From Streptomyces sp. TP-A0874 (GTDB taxonomy: Bacteria > Actinomycetota > Actinomycetes > Streptomycetales > Streptomycetaceae): DNA of 64,000 nucleotides. Made by a program: the position numbers and the translations under genes. Position 1 is the first letter of the stretch, and each line of letters starts with the position of its first letter. Location: the NCBI RefSeq assembly GCF_001748085.1, contig NZ_BBZK01000003.1, positions 620,001 to 684,000 on the forward strand, written 5' to 3'. Shown one piece after another: positions 8,527 through 18,200 of this stretch. The notes under the pieces are model-generated. The model saw only the letters and a program-made list of their open reading frames with translations, did no database searches and had not been told where the DNA came from.

Positions 8527-9795
8527 ATGCGGCGTGGCATAGCGGCCACCGCGCTGGTTGCGGCCCTGGCTCTGGCGATGACCGGTTGCGGTGGCGACGG
8601 CGGCAGCGCGGACTCGAAGGGTTCGGGCGAGATCTCCGGCAAGGTGACCTTCTGGGACACCTCGAACGACGCGGAGAAGGGCGTCTACAAGGAGCTGGCC
8701 GAAGGCTTCGAGAAGAAGTACCCCGGGGTCGAGGTCGACTACGTCAGCGTCTCCTTCGGAGAGGCGAACGCCAACTTCAAGAACGCGGCGGGCAGCGGCT
8801 CCGGCGCTCCGGACGTCATGCGCACCGAGGTCGCCTGGGTCGCGGACTTCGCCAACCTCGGCTACCTGGCCCCGCTGGACGGCACGTCCGCCCTCGACGA
8901 CGAGTCCGACTACCTCGAACAGGCCATGGGCAGCGCCCGGTTCAACGGCAAGGCCTACGGCGCCCCGCAGGTGATCGACACCCTCGCGCTCTTCTACAAC
9001 AAGAGGCTGCTGGAGAAGGCCGGGGTGGAGGTGCCCAAGACCTTCGAGGAACTCGCCGAATCCGCCGAGACGATCAAGTCCAAGACCGGTGCCACCGCGC
9101 TCTACCTGCGCGGTGACGACCCCTACTGGTTCCTGCCCTACCTGTACGGCGAGGGCGGCGACATGGTCGACGCCGAGAAGAAGAAGGTCCGGATCGACGA
9201 CGCGGCCGGCGTCCGCGGCTTCGCCGCCATCAAGGACCTGGTCGACTCGGGCGCCGCCATCACCGACGCCACCGACGGCCAGGAGAACCAGCTCAAGGCG
9301 TTCAAGGACGGCGACGTCGCGATGATCATCGACGGTCCCTGGGACATCGAGGGCGCTCTCGCCGGCAAGGAGTTCAAGGACCGGAAGAACCTCGGCGTCG
9401 CCGCCGTACCCGGCGGCAGCGCGGGGCAGGGCGCCCCGCAGGGCGGCTGGAACCTCTCGGTCTACGCCGGCTCGGAGAACCTCGAGGCCTCCTACGAGTT
9501 CGTCAAGTACATGTCCTCGGCGGAGGTCCAGCAGAAGACGGCCGAGAAGCTGAGCCTGCTCCCCACCCGCACCTCGGTCTACGAGAAGCCCTCGGTGCGG
9601 AAGAACGAGATGGTGCAGTTCTTCAAGCCGGCCGTGGACAAGGCCGTCGAGCGGCCGTGGATCGCCGAGGCCAACTCGCTCTTCGAACCGATCCGGGTCC
9701 AGATGAACGAGGTGCTGACCGGCAAGGCCTCACCCGAGAAGGCGGCGGCCGGCGCCGGGGACGCATACCGCAAGCTCCTCAAGGACTACAAGTAG
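8527..9795 (+). CDS. malE: Maltose/maltodextrin ABC transporter substrate-binding lipoprotein
   Basis: A 422-residue extracellular solute-binding protein (family 1) that captures maltose or maltodextrin and delivers it to MalFG. The N-terminus MRRGIAATALVAALALAMTG is a lipoprotein signal peptide ending at a lipobox Cys (MTGC), so the protein is anchored in the outer leaflet. The mature domain starts with GKVTFWDTSNDAEK and shows the usual family features GAPDVMRTEVAWV and GPWDIEGALAGK. An in-frame ATG exists at 8512, but ATG 8527 has GGGAG five bases upstream and a normal signal-peptide length, so it is preferred. It is the first gene of malEFG and its promoter region contains the operator at 8379-8398. 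Confidence 0.94.
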   Translation: MRRGIAATALVAALALAMTGCGGDGGSADSKGSGEISGKVTFWDTSNDAEKGVYKELAEGFEKKYPGVEVDYVSVSFGEANANFKNAAGSGSGAPDVMRTEVAWVADFANLGYLAPLDGTSALDDESDYLEQAMGSARFNGKAYGAPQVIDTLALFYNKRLLEKAGVEVPKTFEELAESAETIKSKTGATALYLRGDDPYWFLPYLYGEGGDMVDAEKKKVRIDDAAGVRGFAAIKDLVDSGAAITDATDGQENQLKAFKDGDVAMIIDGPWDIEGALAGKEFKDRKNLGVAAVPGGSAGQGAPQGGWNLSVYAGSENLEASYEFVKYMSSAEVQQKTAEKLSLLPTRTSVYEKPSVRKNEMVQFFKPAVDKAVERPWIAEANSLFEPIRVQMNEVLTGKASPEKAAAGAGDAYRKLLKDYK

Positions 9796-9819
9796 GCACC
9801 GGAAGAGGCTGACCGACCC

Positions 9820-10830
9820 ATGGCTGTCGACACCGGCCGGCCGGCCGGGCCGGCCGCGGACGCCCCGAGCGCCCGCGGCCGGCGCCGGCCGAGCGCCGGT
9901 ACCCCAGGACCGCTCCGCAGAGCGCTGACCGCCCACTGGTACGCCTGGACCATGGTCGCACCCGTGGTCATCGTGATCTGCGTGATCATCGGCTACCCGC
10001 TGGTCCGCGGCCTCTACCTGTCGCTGACCAACGCGAACGAGGCCAACGTCGAGCGCCACATCGGCGTCAACCACATCCCGGCCAGCTACGACTTCGTCGG
10101 GCTGGACAACTACCGGGCCATCCTCGGCGACAGCGTCTTCTGGGACCGCCTCGGCTGGACCGCGGTCTGGACGGTCTGCTGCGTCGGCCTGACCTTCCTG
10201 ATCGGCCTGGCGCTGGCCAACATGCTCAACCGCGACTTCGCCGGGCGCACCTTCTACCGGCTCGCGCTGATCCTGCCTTGGGCGATCCCCGCCTTCGTCT
10301 CGGTCTTCACCTGGCGGATGCTCTACAACGAGAAGCACGGCATCCTCAACAAGCTGCTCAGCGGGGGCGGTATCGAGGCGGTTCCCTGGCTCAACGACCC
10401 GACCTGGGCCAAGGGCGCCGTCATCGCCGTCAACATCTGGCTCGGCGTGCCCTTCATGCTGGTCGCCCTGCTCGGCGGCCTCCAGTCCATCCCCGGCGAG
10501 CTGTACGAGGCCGCCGAGATGGACGGCGCCAACCCCTGGCAGCGGTTCCGCCACATCACCCTGCCGGGGCTCCGCTCGGTGAGCTCCACGGTGATCCTGC
10601 TCTCCACCATCTGGACCTTCAACATGTTCCCGGTGATCTTCCTGCTCACCCGGGGCGGCCCCGGTGACTCCACCGAGATCCTGGTGACGTACGCCTACCG
10701 GCTCTCCTTCGTCAACAGCCCCCGCGACTTCGCGGGCTCCGCGGCCTGGGGCGTGCTCATCCTCGCCCTGCTGGCCCTCATCGCGGTGGTCTACCGCCGC
10801 GCGCTCCGCAGACAGGGGGAAGTCTGGTGA
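9820..10830 (+). CDS. malF: Maltose ABC transporter permease MalF
   Basis: A 336-residue inner-membrane permease. A basic, Pro/Arg-rich cytoplasmic N-terminus of about 40 residues precedes six predicted membrane spans. The EAA loop reads EAAEMDGANPWQRFRHITLP and is the contact site for the ABC ATPase. No ATPase gene follows the operon. In Streptomyces a shared ATPase (MsiK) usually energises several sugar importers, so this is expected rather than a loss. It begins 24 bp after malE and its stop overlaps the malG start by 4 bp. Confidence 0.94.
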   Translation: MAVDTGRPAGPAADAPSARGRRRPSAGTPGPLRRALTAHWYAWTMVAPVVIVICVIIGYPLVRGLYLSLTNANEANVERHIGVNHIPASYDFVGLDNYRAILGDSVFWDRLGWTAVWTVCCVGLTFLIGLALANMLNRDFAGRTFYRLALILPWAIPAFVSVFTWRMLYNEKHGILNKLLSGGGIEAVPWLNDPTWAKGAVIAVNIWLGVPFMLVALLGGLQSIPGELYEAAEMDGANPWQRFRHITLPGLRSVSSTVILLSTIWTFNMFPVIFLLTRGGPGDSTEILVTYAYRLSFVNSPRDFAGSAAWGVLILALLALIAVVYRRALRRQGEVW

Positions 10831-11687
10831 CCGACCGCACGAGCGAGCACACCGGCGGACGCGCCCGCCGCCGCACCCTGCCGGCCAGCCTCGGGCTGCA
10901 CGCCACACTGCTGGTCGCCTCGGCCATCGCCGTCTTCCCGCCGCTGTGGCTCCTGGTCACCTCCTTCAAACCGAAGAACGAGGCGTTCTCGACCAGCCTG
11001 CTGAGCCAACCCACCCTCGCCAACTACACGCACGTCCTGACCGAGACGCGCTTCCTGACCTGGTTCGGCAACTCCATCGTCGTCGTCGGGGCCACCACCG
11101 TGCTCGGCGTCTTCACCGCCGCCACCACGGGCTACGCCGTCAGCCGCTTCCGCTTCCCCGGCATGCGCCCGCTGATGTGGATGCTGCTGATCACCCAGAT
11201 GTTCCCGGTGGCGATCCTGATCGTGCCGCTGTACAACCTGATGGCCGGGCTCGGCCTGCTCAACCAGCCGGTCGGGCTCGTCATCACCTACCTCACCATC
11301 GCCGTGCCCTTCTGCGCCTGGATGATGAAGGGCTTCTTCGACACCATCCCCGTCGAGATCGACGAGTCCGGGCGCGTGGACGGGCTCAACCCGTTCGGCA
11401 CCTTCTGGCGGCTCGTGCTGCCCCTGGCCAAACCGGGCCTGGCGGTGACCGGCTTCTACACCTTCGTCACCGCCTGGGCCGAGGTCGCCTACGCCTCCGC
11501 CTTCATGACCGGCGAGGAGAACCTCACCCTCGCCGGCGGCCTGCAGACCTTCGTCAACCAGTACACCGGCGACTGGGGTTCCATGACCGCCGCCGCCGTG
11601 ATCATCGCGGTGCCCGCCACCATCGTCTTCGGCTTCGCCCAGCGCCATCTGGTCTCCGGACTGACCGCCGGCGCCACCAAGGCCTGA
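10827..11687 (+). CDS. malG: Maltose ABC transporter permease MalG
   Basis: A 286-residue second permease of the importer. The GTG start lies inside the malF stop (GTGA overlap), giving translational coupling and equal subunit supply. It has six hydrophobic spans. The EAA motif EIDESGRVDGLNPFGTFWRL is followed by VLPLAKPGL. The C-terminus ends in VFGFAQRHLVSGLTAGATKA, typical of MalG-type subunits. Confidence 0.94.
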   Translation: MTDRTSEHTGGRARRRTLPASLGLHATLLVASAIAVFPPLWLLVTSFKPKNEAFSTSLLSQPTLANYTHVLTETRFLTWFGNSIVVVGATTVLGVFTAATTGYAVSRFRFPGMRPLMWMLLITQMFPVAILIVPLYNLMAGLGLLNQPVGLVITYLTIAVPFCAWMMKGFFDTIPVEIDESGRVDGLNPFGTFWRLVLPLAKPGLAVTGFYTFVTAWAEVAYASAFMTGEENLTLAGGLQTFVNQYTGDWGSMTAAAVIIAVPATIVFGFAQRHLVSGLTAGATKA

Positions 11688-11725
11688 CCGGCACCGCCGC
11701 CGCACCTCCGAGAACCAGGGAAGAG

Positions 11726-13402
11726 ATGACCCACCAGCCTGCCCGAACCGCCCCGTCCGACGCCGCCTCCGCCGATACCGCGGACCAGCGCACCAGGTGG
11801 TGGCGGGACGCGGTGATCTACCAGGTCTATCCGCGCAGCTTCGCCGACGCCGACGGCGACGGAATGGGCGACCTGGAGGGCGTCCGCAGCCGGCTGCCGT
11901 ACCTGCGGGACCTCGGTGTCGACGCCGTCTGGCTCAGCCCCTTCTACGCCTCCCCGCAGGCCGACGCCGGCTACGACGTGGCCGACTACCGCGCGGTGGA
12001 CCCGCTCTTCGGTACCCTCCGCCACGCCGAGGCGCTGATCGCCGACGCGCACGCCCTCGGCCTGCGCGTCATCGTGGACCTCGTCCCCAACCACTGCTCC
12101 GACCAGCACGAGTGGTTCCGGCAGGCGCTCCGCGAAGGCCCCGGATCCGCGCTGCGGGACCGCTTCCACTTCCGCCCCGGCCGCGGCCCGCTCGGCGAGC
12201 TCCCACCGAACGACTGGGAGTCCGTCTTCGGCGGCCCCGCTTGGACCCGCACCGACAACCCCGACGGGACGCCCGGCGAGTGGTACCTCCACCTCTTCGC
12301 CCCCGAGCAGCCCGACTTCAACTGGGAGCACCCAGCCGTCCACGACGAGTTCAGGACCGTCCTCCGCTTCTGGCTCGACAAGGGCGTCGACGGCTTCCGC
12401 ATCGACGTGGCCCACGGCCTGGTCAAGGCCGAAGGGCTGCCGGACATCGGCCACGGCACCCAACTGCGGCTGCTGGGCAGCCGGCCGCTGCCGTTCTTCG
12501 ACCAGGACGGGGTGCACGAGATCTACCGCGCCTGGCGGAAGGTGCTCGACGAGTACCCGGGCGAGCGGATCGGGGTCGCCGAGGCGTGGACGCCGTCGGC
12601 CGAGCGCACCGCTCGCTACCTGCGCCACGACGAACTGCACCAGGCCTTCAACTTCCACTACCTGACGACCCCCTGGGAGGCCGACGCGCTCCGCGCGGCC
12701 ATCGACGAGTCACTCGAAGCGATGCGCCCGGTCGGCGCGCCGACCACCTGGGTGCTCTCCAACCACGACGTCGTCCGGCACGCCACCCGCTACGCCGACG
12801 ACCCGGAGGACCCCGGCCAGGGCCTCCGCCGAGCCCGGGCCGCCGCCCTGCTGATGCTCGCCCTGCCCGGCTCGGCCTACGTGTACCAGGGCGAGGAGCT
12901 CGGACTCCCGGAGGTCCACGACATCCCCGACGCGCTGCGGCAGGACCCGTCGTTCTTCCGGCAGAACGGCCAGGACGGGCTCCGTGACGGCTGCCGGGTA
13001 CCGATCCCCTGGTCCGGCACCGAGGCCCCCTACGGTTTCGGTCCCGAGCCGGGAGGACCGTCCTGGCTGCCGCAACCCGCCGACTGGGCGGAACTCAGCG
13101 TGGCGGCCCAGACCGGCGACCCGGACTCCACCCTGGAGCTCTACCGCGCCGCGATCGCGCTGCGCCGGGAACACCCCGCGCTCGGCGCGGGCGAGCACCT
13201 CGACTGGCTGCCGACGCCGGCCGGCGTGCTGGCCTTCCGGCGCACGGCCGGCGGCCGGCGACTGGTCTGCACGGTCAACACCACCGCCGCCCCGGTACGG
13301 CTCCCGCTGCCCGGGCGGGTACTGCTCGCCAGCGCACCGGTGACCGTCGAGGGGGAGCAGGCCGTGCTGCCGGAGGACGGCTCCGTCTGGTGGGAGGAGT
13401 GA
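11726..13402 (+). CDS. GH13 alpha-glucosidase, copy 2
   Basis: A 558-residue GH13 enzyme very similar to the product at 6538-8226. It carries WWRDAVIYQVYPRSFADADG at the barrel start, DLVPNHCSDQHEWF, GFRIDVAHGLVK with the nucleophile Asp, GVAEAW with the acid/base Glu and LSNHDVVRH. It is the fourth gene of the malEFG operon (38 bp after malG, AAGAG just before the ATG) and has no signal peptide, so it acts on imported oligosaccharide in the cytoplasm. Having one copy on each side of malEFG suggests duplication within the regulon or different linkage preference (inference). Confidence 0.92.
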   Translation: MTHQPARTAPSDAASADTADQRTRWWRDAVIYQVYPRSFADADGDGMGDLEGVRSRLPYLRDLGVDAVWLSPFYASPQADAGYDVADYRAVDPLFGTLRHAEALIADAHALGLRVIVDLVPNHCSDQHEWFRQALREGPGSALRDRFHFRPGRGPLGELPPNDWESVFGGPAWTRTDNPDGTPGEWYLHLFAPEQPDFNWEHPAVHDEFRTVLRFWLDKGVDGFRIDVAHGLVKAEGLPDIGHGTQLRLLGSRPLPFFDQDGVHEIYRAWRKVLDEYPGERIGVAEAWTPSAERTARYLRHDELHQAFNFHYLTTPWEADALRAAIDESLEAMRPVGAPTTWVLSNHDVVRHATRYADDPEDPGQGLRRARAAALLMLALPGSAYVYQGEELGLPEVHDIPDALRQDPSFFRQNGQDGLRDGCRVPIPWSGTEAPYGFGPEPGGPSWLPQPADWAELSVAAQTGDPDSTLELYRAAIALRREHPALGAGEHLDWLPTPAGVLAFRRTAGGRRLVCTVNTTAAPVRLPLPGRVLLASAPVTVEGEQAVLPEDGSVWWEE

Positions 13403-14457
13403 CCGCCCCGCCGTCGGCCGGCGGTCCTCCCGCCGCCCCCCGGCTGGCGGACATCGCGGCCCAGTCCGCGGTGAGCGAGGCGACCGTCAGCCGGGTGCTG
13501 AACGGCAAGCCCGGGGTGTCCGCCGCGACCCGGCAGCGCGTCGTGGCCGCCCTCGACCTGCTCGGCTACGAACGCCCGGTGCGGCTGCGGCGGCGCAGCC
13601 AGGGCCTGGTCGGGCTGGTCACACCGGAGCTGACCAACCCGATATTCCCGGCCTTCGCCCAGGTCATCGAGCAGGTGTTGGCCGGGCACGGTTACACCCC
13701 CGTGCTCTGCACCCAACTTCCGGGCGGCGCCACCGAGGACGAACTGGTGGAGCAACTGGAGGAGCGCGGCGTCACCGGCATCGTCTTCCTGTCCGGGCTG
13801 CACGCCGACACCACCGCCGATCCCGCGCGCTACACCCGGCTGGCCGCCCGCGGAGTGCCGTTCGTACTGATCAACGGCTACAACGAGCACATCAGCGCCT
13901 CCTTCGTCTCGCCGGACGACCGCTCGGCGGCCCGGATGGCGGTCTCCCACCTGCTGGAGCTGGGGCACCGGCGGATCGGGCTCGCGGTCGGGCCGAGCCG
14001 CTACGTGCCCTCGCGCCGGAAGGCCGAAGGCTTCGAGGCGGCGCTGCGCAGCTCGCTCGGGCTGTCCCCGGCGGGGATCGGGAACCACGTGCAGCACACG
14101 CTGTTCACCCTGGAGGGCGGTCAGGCGGCGGCCGGGACCCTACTGGAGCTGGGCTGCACCGGGATCGTGTGCGGCAGCGATCTGATGGCGCTCGGAGCCG
14201 TCCGGGCGGCCCGGCAGCGGGGGCTCGACGTACCGGGCGATATCTCGGTGGTGGGGTTCGACGACAGCCCGCTGATCGCCTTCACCGACCCCCCGCTCAC
14301 CACGGTGCGGCAGCCGGTGCCGGCCATGGCCGCCGCGGCGGTCGGCGCACTCCTCGAAGAGATCGGCGGAAACCCGGTGCAGCGCACCGAGTTCGTCTTC
14401 CAACCGGAACTGGTGGTACGCGGCTCCACGGCCCAGGCCCGCGCGCCGGTCGGCTGA
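13390..14457 (+). CDS. LacI-family regulator, MalR paralogue
   Basis: A 355-residue LacI/GalR regulator whose HTH (LADIAAQSAVSEATVSRVLN) differs from the first LacI protein of this locus at only a few positions. The sensor domain also matches over long stretches such as GVPFVLINGY and VVGFDDSPLIAFTDPPLTTV. It overlaps the 3' end of the second GH13 gene. The start is uncertain: GTG 13390 and GTG 13399 are both in frame, the latter overlapping the GH13 stop as GTGA, and neither has an ideally spaced ribosome binding site. Being in the malEFG transcript suggests autoregulation of the operon. Confidence 0.87.
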   Translation: MGGVTAPPSAGGPPAAPRLADIAAQSAVSEATVSRVLNGKPGVSAATRQRVVAALDLLGYERPVRLRRRSQGLVGLVTPELTNPIFPAFAQVIEQVLAGHGYTPVLCTQLPGGATEDELVEQLEERGVTGIVFLSGLHADTTADPARYTRLAARGVPFVLINGYNEHISASFVSPDDRSAARMAVSHLLELGHRRIGLAVGPSRYVPSRRKAEGFEAALRSSLGLSPAGIGNHVQHTLFTLEGGQAAAGTLLELGCTGIVCGSDLMALGAVRAARQRGLDVPGDISVVGFDDSPLIAFTDPPLTTVRQPVPAMAAAAVGALLEEIGGNPVQRTEFVFQPELVVRGSTAQARAPVG

Positions 14458-14468
14458 CGGGGCGCCCC

Positions 14469-15209
14469 TCAGGCGCGCGCCGCACGCGGCCGGGAACCGG
14501 AGGCAGGTCCGGGCAGACTCTCCCGTCCCACCCTGGCCAGCTGGGACAGCAGCGCCTGGGAGGGGCCGTCGGGCGGTTCCTCGGCCAGGATGCGCCGCAC
14601 CACCGAGCCGGCCTCCGGGTCGAGTGCGGCGCTCACCGCGGCCAGCGCCAGGAAGTCGTAGCACAGCCGCAACTCCAGCTCCTCACGCGGGATCCCGGAC
14701 CCCTCCAGCCAGGTCAGCGCCGCCGTCTCGGCCAAGCCGATCCAGGAACGAACCAACAGGCTGACGCGCGGCCCCGGCTCGGAGATCTCCAGATGGCGCA
14801 GGAGTTGCTCGTAGGCCCGCTGGCGGACCCCGTCGATCATCGCGGTGGTCCGCTCCGACCCGACGGCCGAGCCGCCCCGCAGGAGCGCGGCGAACCCCGG
14901 GCCGTGATCGTCGACGAAGTCGAAGTAGCGGTTCATCACCCGGAGCAGCCGGCTGCCGAGCGGCCCCTCGGCGGGCTCCACCAGGCGGTCGGCCAGATCC
15001 TCCGCGGCCCGGCCCACGGCCGCCTCGTAGAGGCCGTGCTTACCCGGGAAGTAGTGGTAGACGAGCGGTCTGGATATCCCGGCGGCCGCCGCGATGTCGT
15101 CGACGGACACCTCCTCGGGGGAGCGGAGGCTGAACTGCTCCAGCGCCACGGCGATCAGCTGCTCGCGCCGCTCGTGGACACCCATCCTGCGGCGTATCCG
15201 GGTTGCCAT
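14469..15209 (-). CDS. TetR-family regulator
   Basis: A 246-residue TetR/AcrR regulator. The N-terminal HTH includes LIAVALEQFSLRSPEEVSV and IAAAAGISRPLVYHYFPGKH; the C-terminal all-helical domain should bind an unknown ligand. It is convergent with the LacI gene (11 bp apart). GH89 lies upstream on the same strand 75 bp away, so cotranscription is possible but its target cannot be named. Confidence 0.85.
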   Translation of the reverse strand: MATRIRRRMGVHERREQLIAVALEQFSLRSPEEVSVDDIAAAAGISRPLVYHYFPGKHGLYEAAVGRAAEDLADRLVEPAEGPLGSRLLRVMNRYFDFVDDHGPGFAALLRGGSAVGSERTTAMIDGVRQRAYEQLLRHLEISEPGPRVSLLVRSWIGLAETAALTWLEGSGIPREELELRLCYDFLALAAVSAALDPEAGSVVRRILAEEPPDGPSQALLSQLARVGRESLPGPASGSRPRAARA

Positions 15210-15284
15210 GGCGACACCCTAAGGGTCTTCCTCCACCGCCCCCGTCTGATCATCCCGCCAGGCCGCCGGGTCCTTGACGGCCGT

Positions 15285-18200
15285 TCACCCGCCGGCGGCC
15301 GAGATCGCCCAGTCGCTGAACTCCACCAGGCCACGGGTGCCGCCGCCGCCGTTACCGGCGGTCATGAAGAACCCCGCGTCCTGCCGCCGCCCGGCACCGG
15401 CCGGGGCCACCGTGCCCACGGTCCGCCAGCGCGCCCCGCCGTCCTGCGAGAACTCACCCGTGTAAGCGGTCGGCCCGTCGGCCCGCACCAGCCGCAACAG
15501 CACCGGCGCGCGCACCCCCGTCACCCGCAGGTAGGCGTCCAGGGCACCGTCACCGTCCGAGTCGTAGGAGAGCACCACGCCGTTCTCCGGTGTCACCGCC
15601 AGATTGACGAAGCCGGTGGAGCCGGAGGTTGCCAGCTCGTCCCGTACGACGATCCCCGCTCGGGCCCAGGGCGCGGTGGCCGCCTGGGCGGTCACCCGCA
15701 CGGTCACCGCGGTGCCCGCGGACACCGCTCCCGGCCGGTAGAGGGCGCCGAACTCCGCGGTGCCCTTCCACAGGTCGGCACCGCCGCCGTCGATCGCGAA
15801 CCGTCCCGCCAACTCGCCGAACACCGCGTCGTTGTCGTTGAACCGCCGCCAACCCGGGCCCGGCGGGCCCGCCACGTACAGCGTGCCGGTCTCCACCACC
15901 CGGACCCGCGGCCCGCCCAGCGGGCCGTAGCGCACACCGAGTTCGTACGGCAGCGGATCCAGCGGCCGGCTCGGCTGCCCGCCGGGGGCGGGCAACCGCC
16001 AGCGGACGACGCCCTCACCGCCCGCCGGAACGCCCGGCAGCGAACCGGGTCCCCGCGGCTCGGGCTCGGTGCCGGCGGCGGTGAGGACGAAGTCCACCGG
16101 TCCGGTGGCCGAGAGGCCGCTGGTGTTGTGGAAGACCGCGGAGACGGTGGCGGCTCCCCCGGGAGGCAGCGCGGCGGGCTCTGCCGCCACCTCCACCCGC
16201 CCCTGGTAGGGCGCGCCGGCCAGCACATCGTGCACCCGGCGCGCCGTCCGGAGACCGTCACCGACCGGCCGAGTCGGATAGCTCTTCCGCTCCCGGGTCC
16301 ACGACTCCTCCAGGGAGTACCAGTCGAACTCGGCGGGCGGCCGGTCCTCGGCGAGGGCGTCCCGCAGCTCCGCCAGGTAGGCGCTCCACTGGGGGAGATG
16401 GAAGTCCCCGATGAGGCCGTGCCAGTCCCGGCTGGCGTAGTTGGCGAGCTTCCCGCCGTCGGCCGTCGGCCGGTCGGCCCAGGTGGTGATGAGCGTGCGT
16501 GCCGTCCGCTCCAGCCGCGCCGACTCCTCCTCGTCGCCGCCCCACCGCCTGGCGTCGGTGAGCCAGGGGCCGAGCAGGAAGCTCCGATGGGTGCCCGCCA
16601 GTTCCTCGCTGAGCCGCATCAGGCGCAACCAGAGTTCGCTCAGTGCCGTGAAGCCCGCCAGGTCCCGCCGCTCGAAAGCGGTGCGGAGCTGCGGCAGGAG
16701 CTGCCAGGAGCGGTTGGCGAGGGCCTGCCGGGCAGTGTCGGCCAGATCGTGCCGGTAGGCGTCCGAACCGTGGAGCGGGGCGGCCACACCGAGCAGCGCG
16801 GCGAAGGCCACATCGAAGGCGGCGGGATCGAAGGCGGGGGAGTGGGTGGCGTAATGCGTACCGGATCGGGCGGTCAGGCTGGGACGGGCGGCGAAGAGGC
16901 TGTCGTGCGGGCGGCCGTCCGCGCTGCTGATCCGGTAGGCGGTCTCGCAGAGCGCCCCGAAGGCCTCCCGGGCCCGCTCGTCCGCCCCGCCGTACCGGAA
17001 GTCGGCGTACCGGGCGAACCACCGTCCGCGCTCCACCGCCTCCTGCCGCCAGGCCAGTTCACTGAAGAGTTCGAAGGCGGCCGGGTCCTGCCCCACGCCC
17101 TCCGCCAGGTAAGCGGTGCCGACGAGCCTGCTGCCGGCCCTGTCCCGCCACTCCGCGAACCGCCCGGACCACAGGTGCGTCTTGGCCCCGATGGTGGTGC
17201 GCCCGCCGAAGTTCGGGATGGTGCCGAAGGCGTACGGAGTACCGTTCCAGTCCGTCTCCCGGTCGGTCACCGCCTCCAGGTCGGAGAGGCCGTCGACGAT
17301 CAGCGTCCGGTCCTTGTCGAGGGCGTCGACCAGCTCCGGGCGGGGGTTGTCCTGCCAGCCGAGCATCACCCAGACCGCCTCCGGGCGCGCCGCGCGCAGG
17401 GCGCCCTCGACGGCGCGGGCGGCGTCCGGCACGGGGACGTCGCCCGGGTCGCCGCCTTCGTGCAGCAGGTCCATCTTCACGTGGTCGACCGAGCCGAACA
17501 GTTCGCTCTGGTGGCGGTAGAAGGCGGCGGCGACCGCACGGAACTCCGGTGTGCGCGGGTCGAGCCAGTCGGGCCGCGGCAACCCGGCCCAGTCGCCCTG
17601 GCGGATGGTGCGGGCCCCGGGGTTCCGTTCGGCGAAGTCCTCCGGAACCGTCCCGAAGTAGCCGGGCAGGACGGGGGACATGCCCAGCTCCCGCAGCCGG
17701 CGCACGATCCGTCGGCCGAGGCCGGTGCGTCTCGCGAGCAGCCGGGGGCTGATCGGGCCGCCGTAGCCGCTGAGGTTCTGCAACAGCCACCACGGCTGGT
17801 GTGACGGGGCCGGGATCCAGCCGCGCGCCTCGGCCTCGGTGTAGCCGAAGTCCCGCAGCACCCGGTGGTAGACCGCTTCCTGACCTGCCGTGACCAGCAC
17901 CTGGTTGCAGCCGTGCGCCGCCAGGACGTCGATCAGCCGCTCCCAGTGCGGCCAGTCGGCGTAGGGGGCGGTGTAGCCGTCATGGGTGTCGTTCAAGGCG
18001 AAGCGGACCGGGACGGTGGCCGAGCGGACGAGGGGTTCGCCGGGCGCCGGCATCCGGCGCGGCAGGTCGAGCTGGCTGCCGGCCCAGGAGATGTGGGCCC
18101 GGCAGACGTACTTGAGGTACCAGTGCACGCCGGTGAGCAGCACCGCCGGGCTGCTGCCCGACACCTCGATCCGCCCGGCGCCGCCGGTGACGTGGAAGCG

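Noticed and set aside
6631..9795. Very long open frame leading into malE
   Set aside because: Only the part from 8527 has a signal peptide and binding-protein domain; the upstream part is antisense to aglA and covers the operators.
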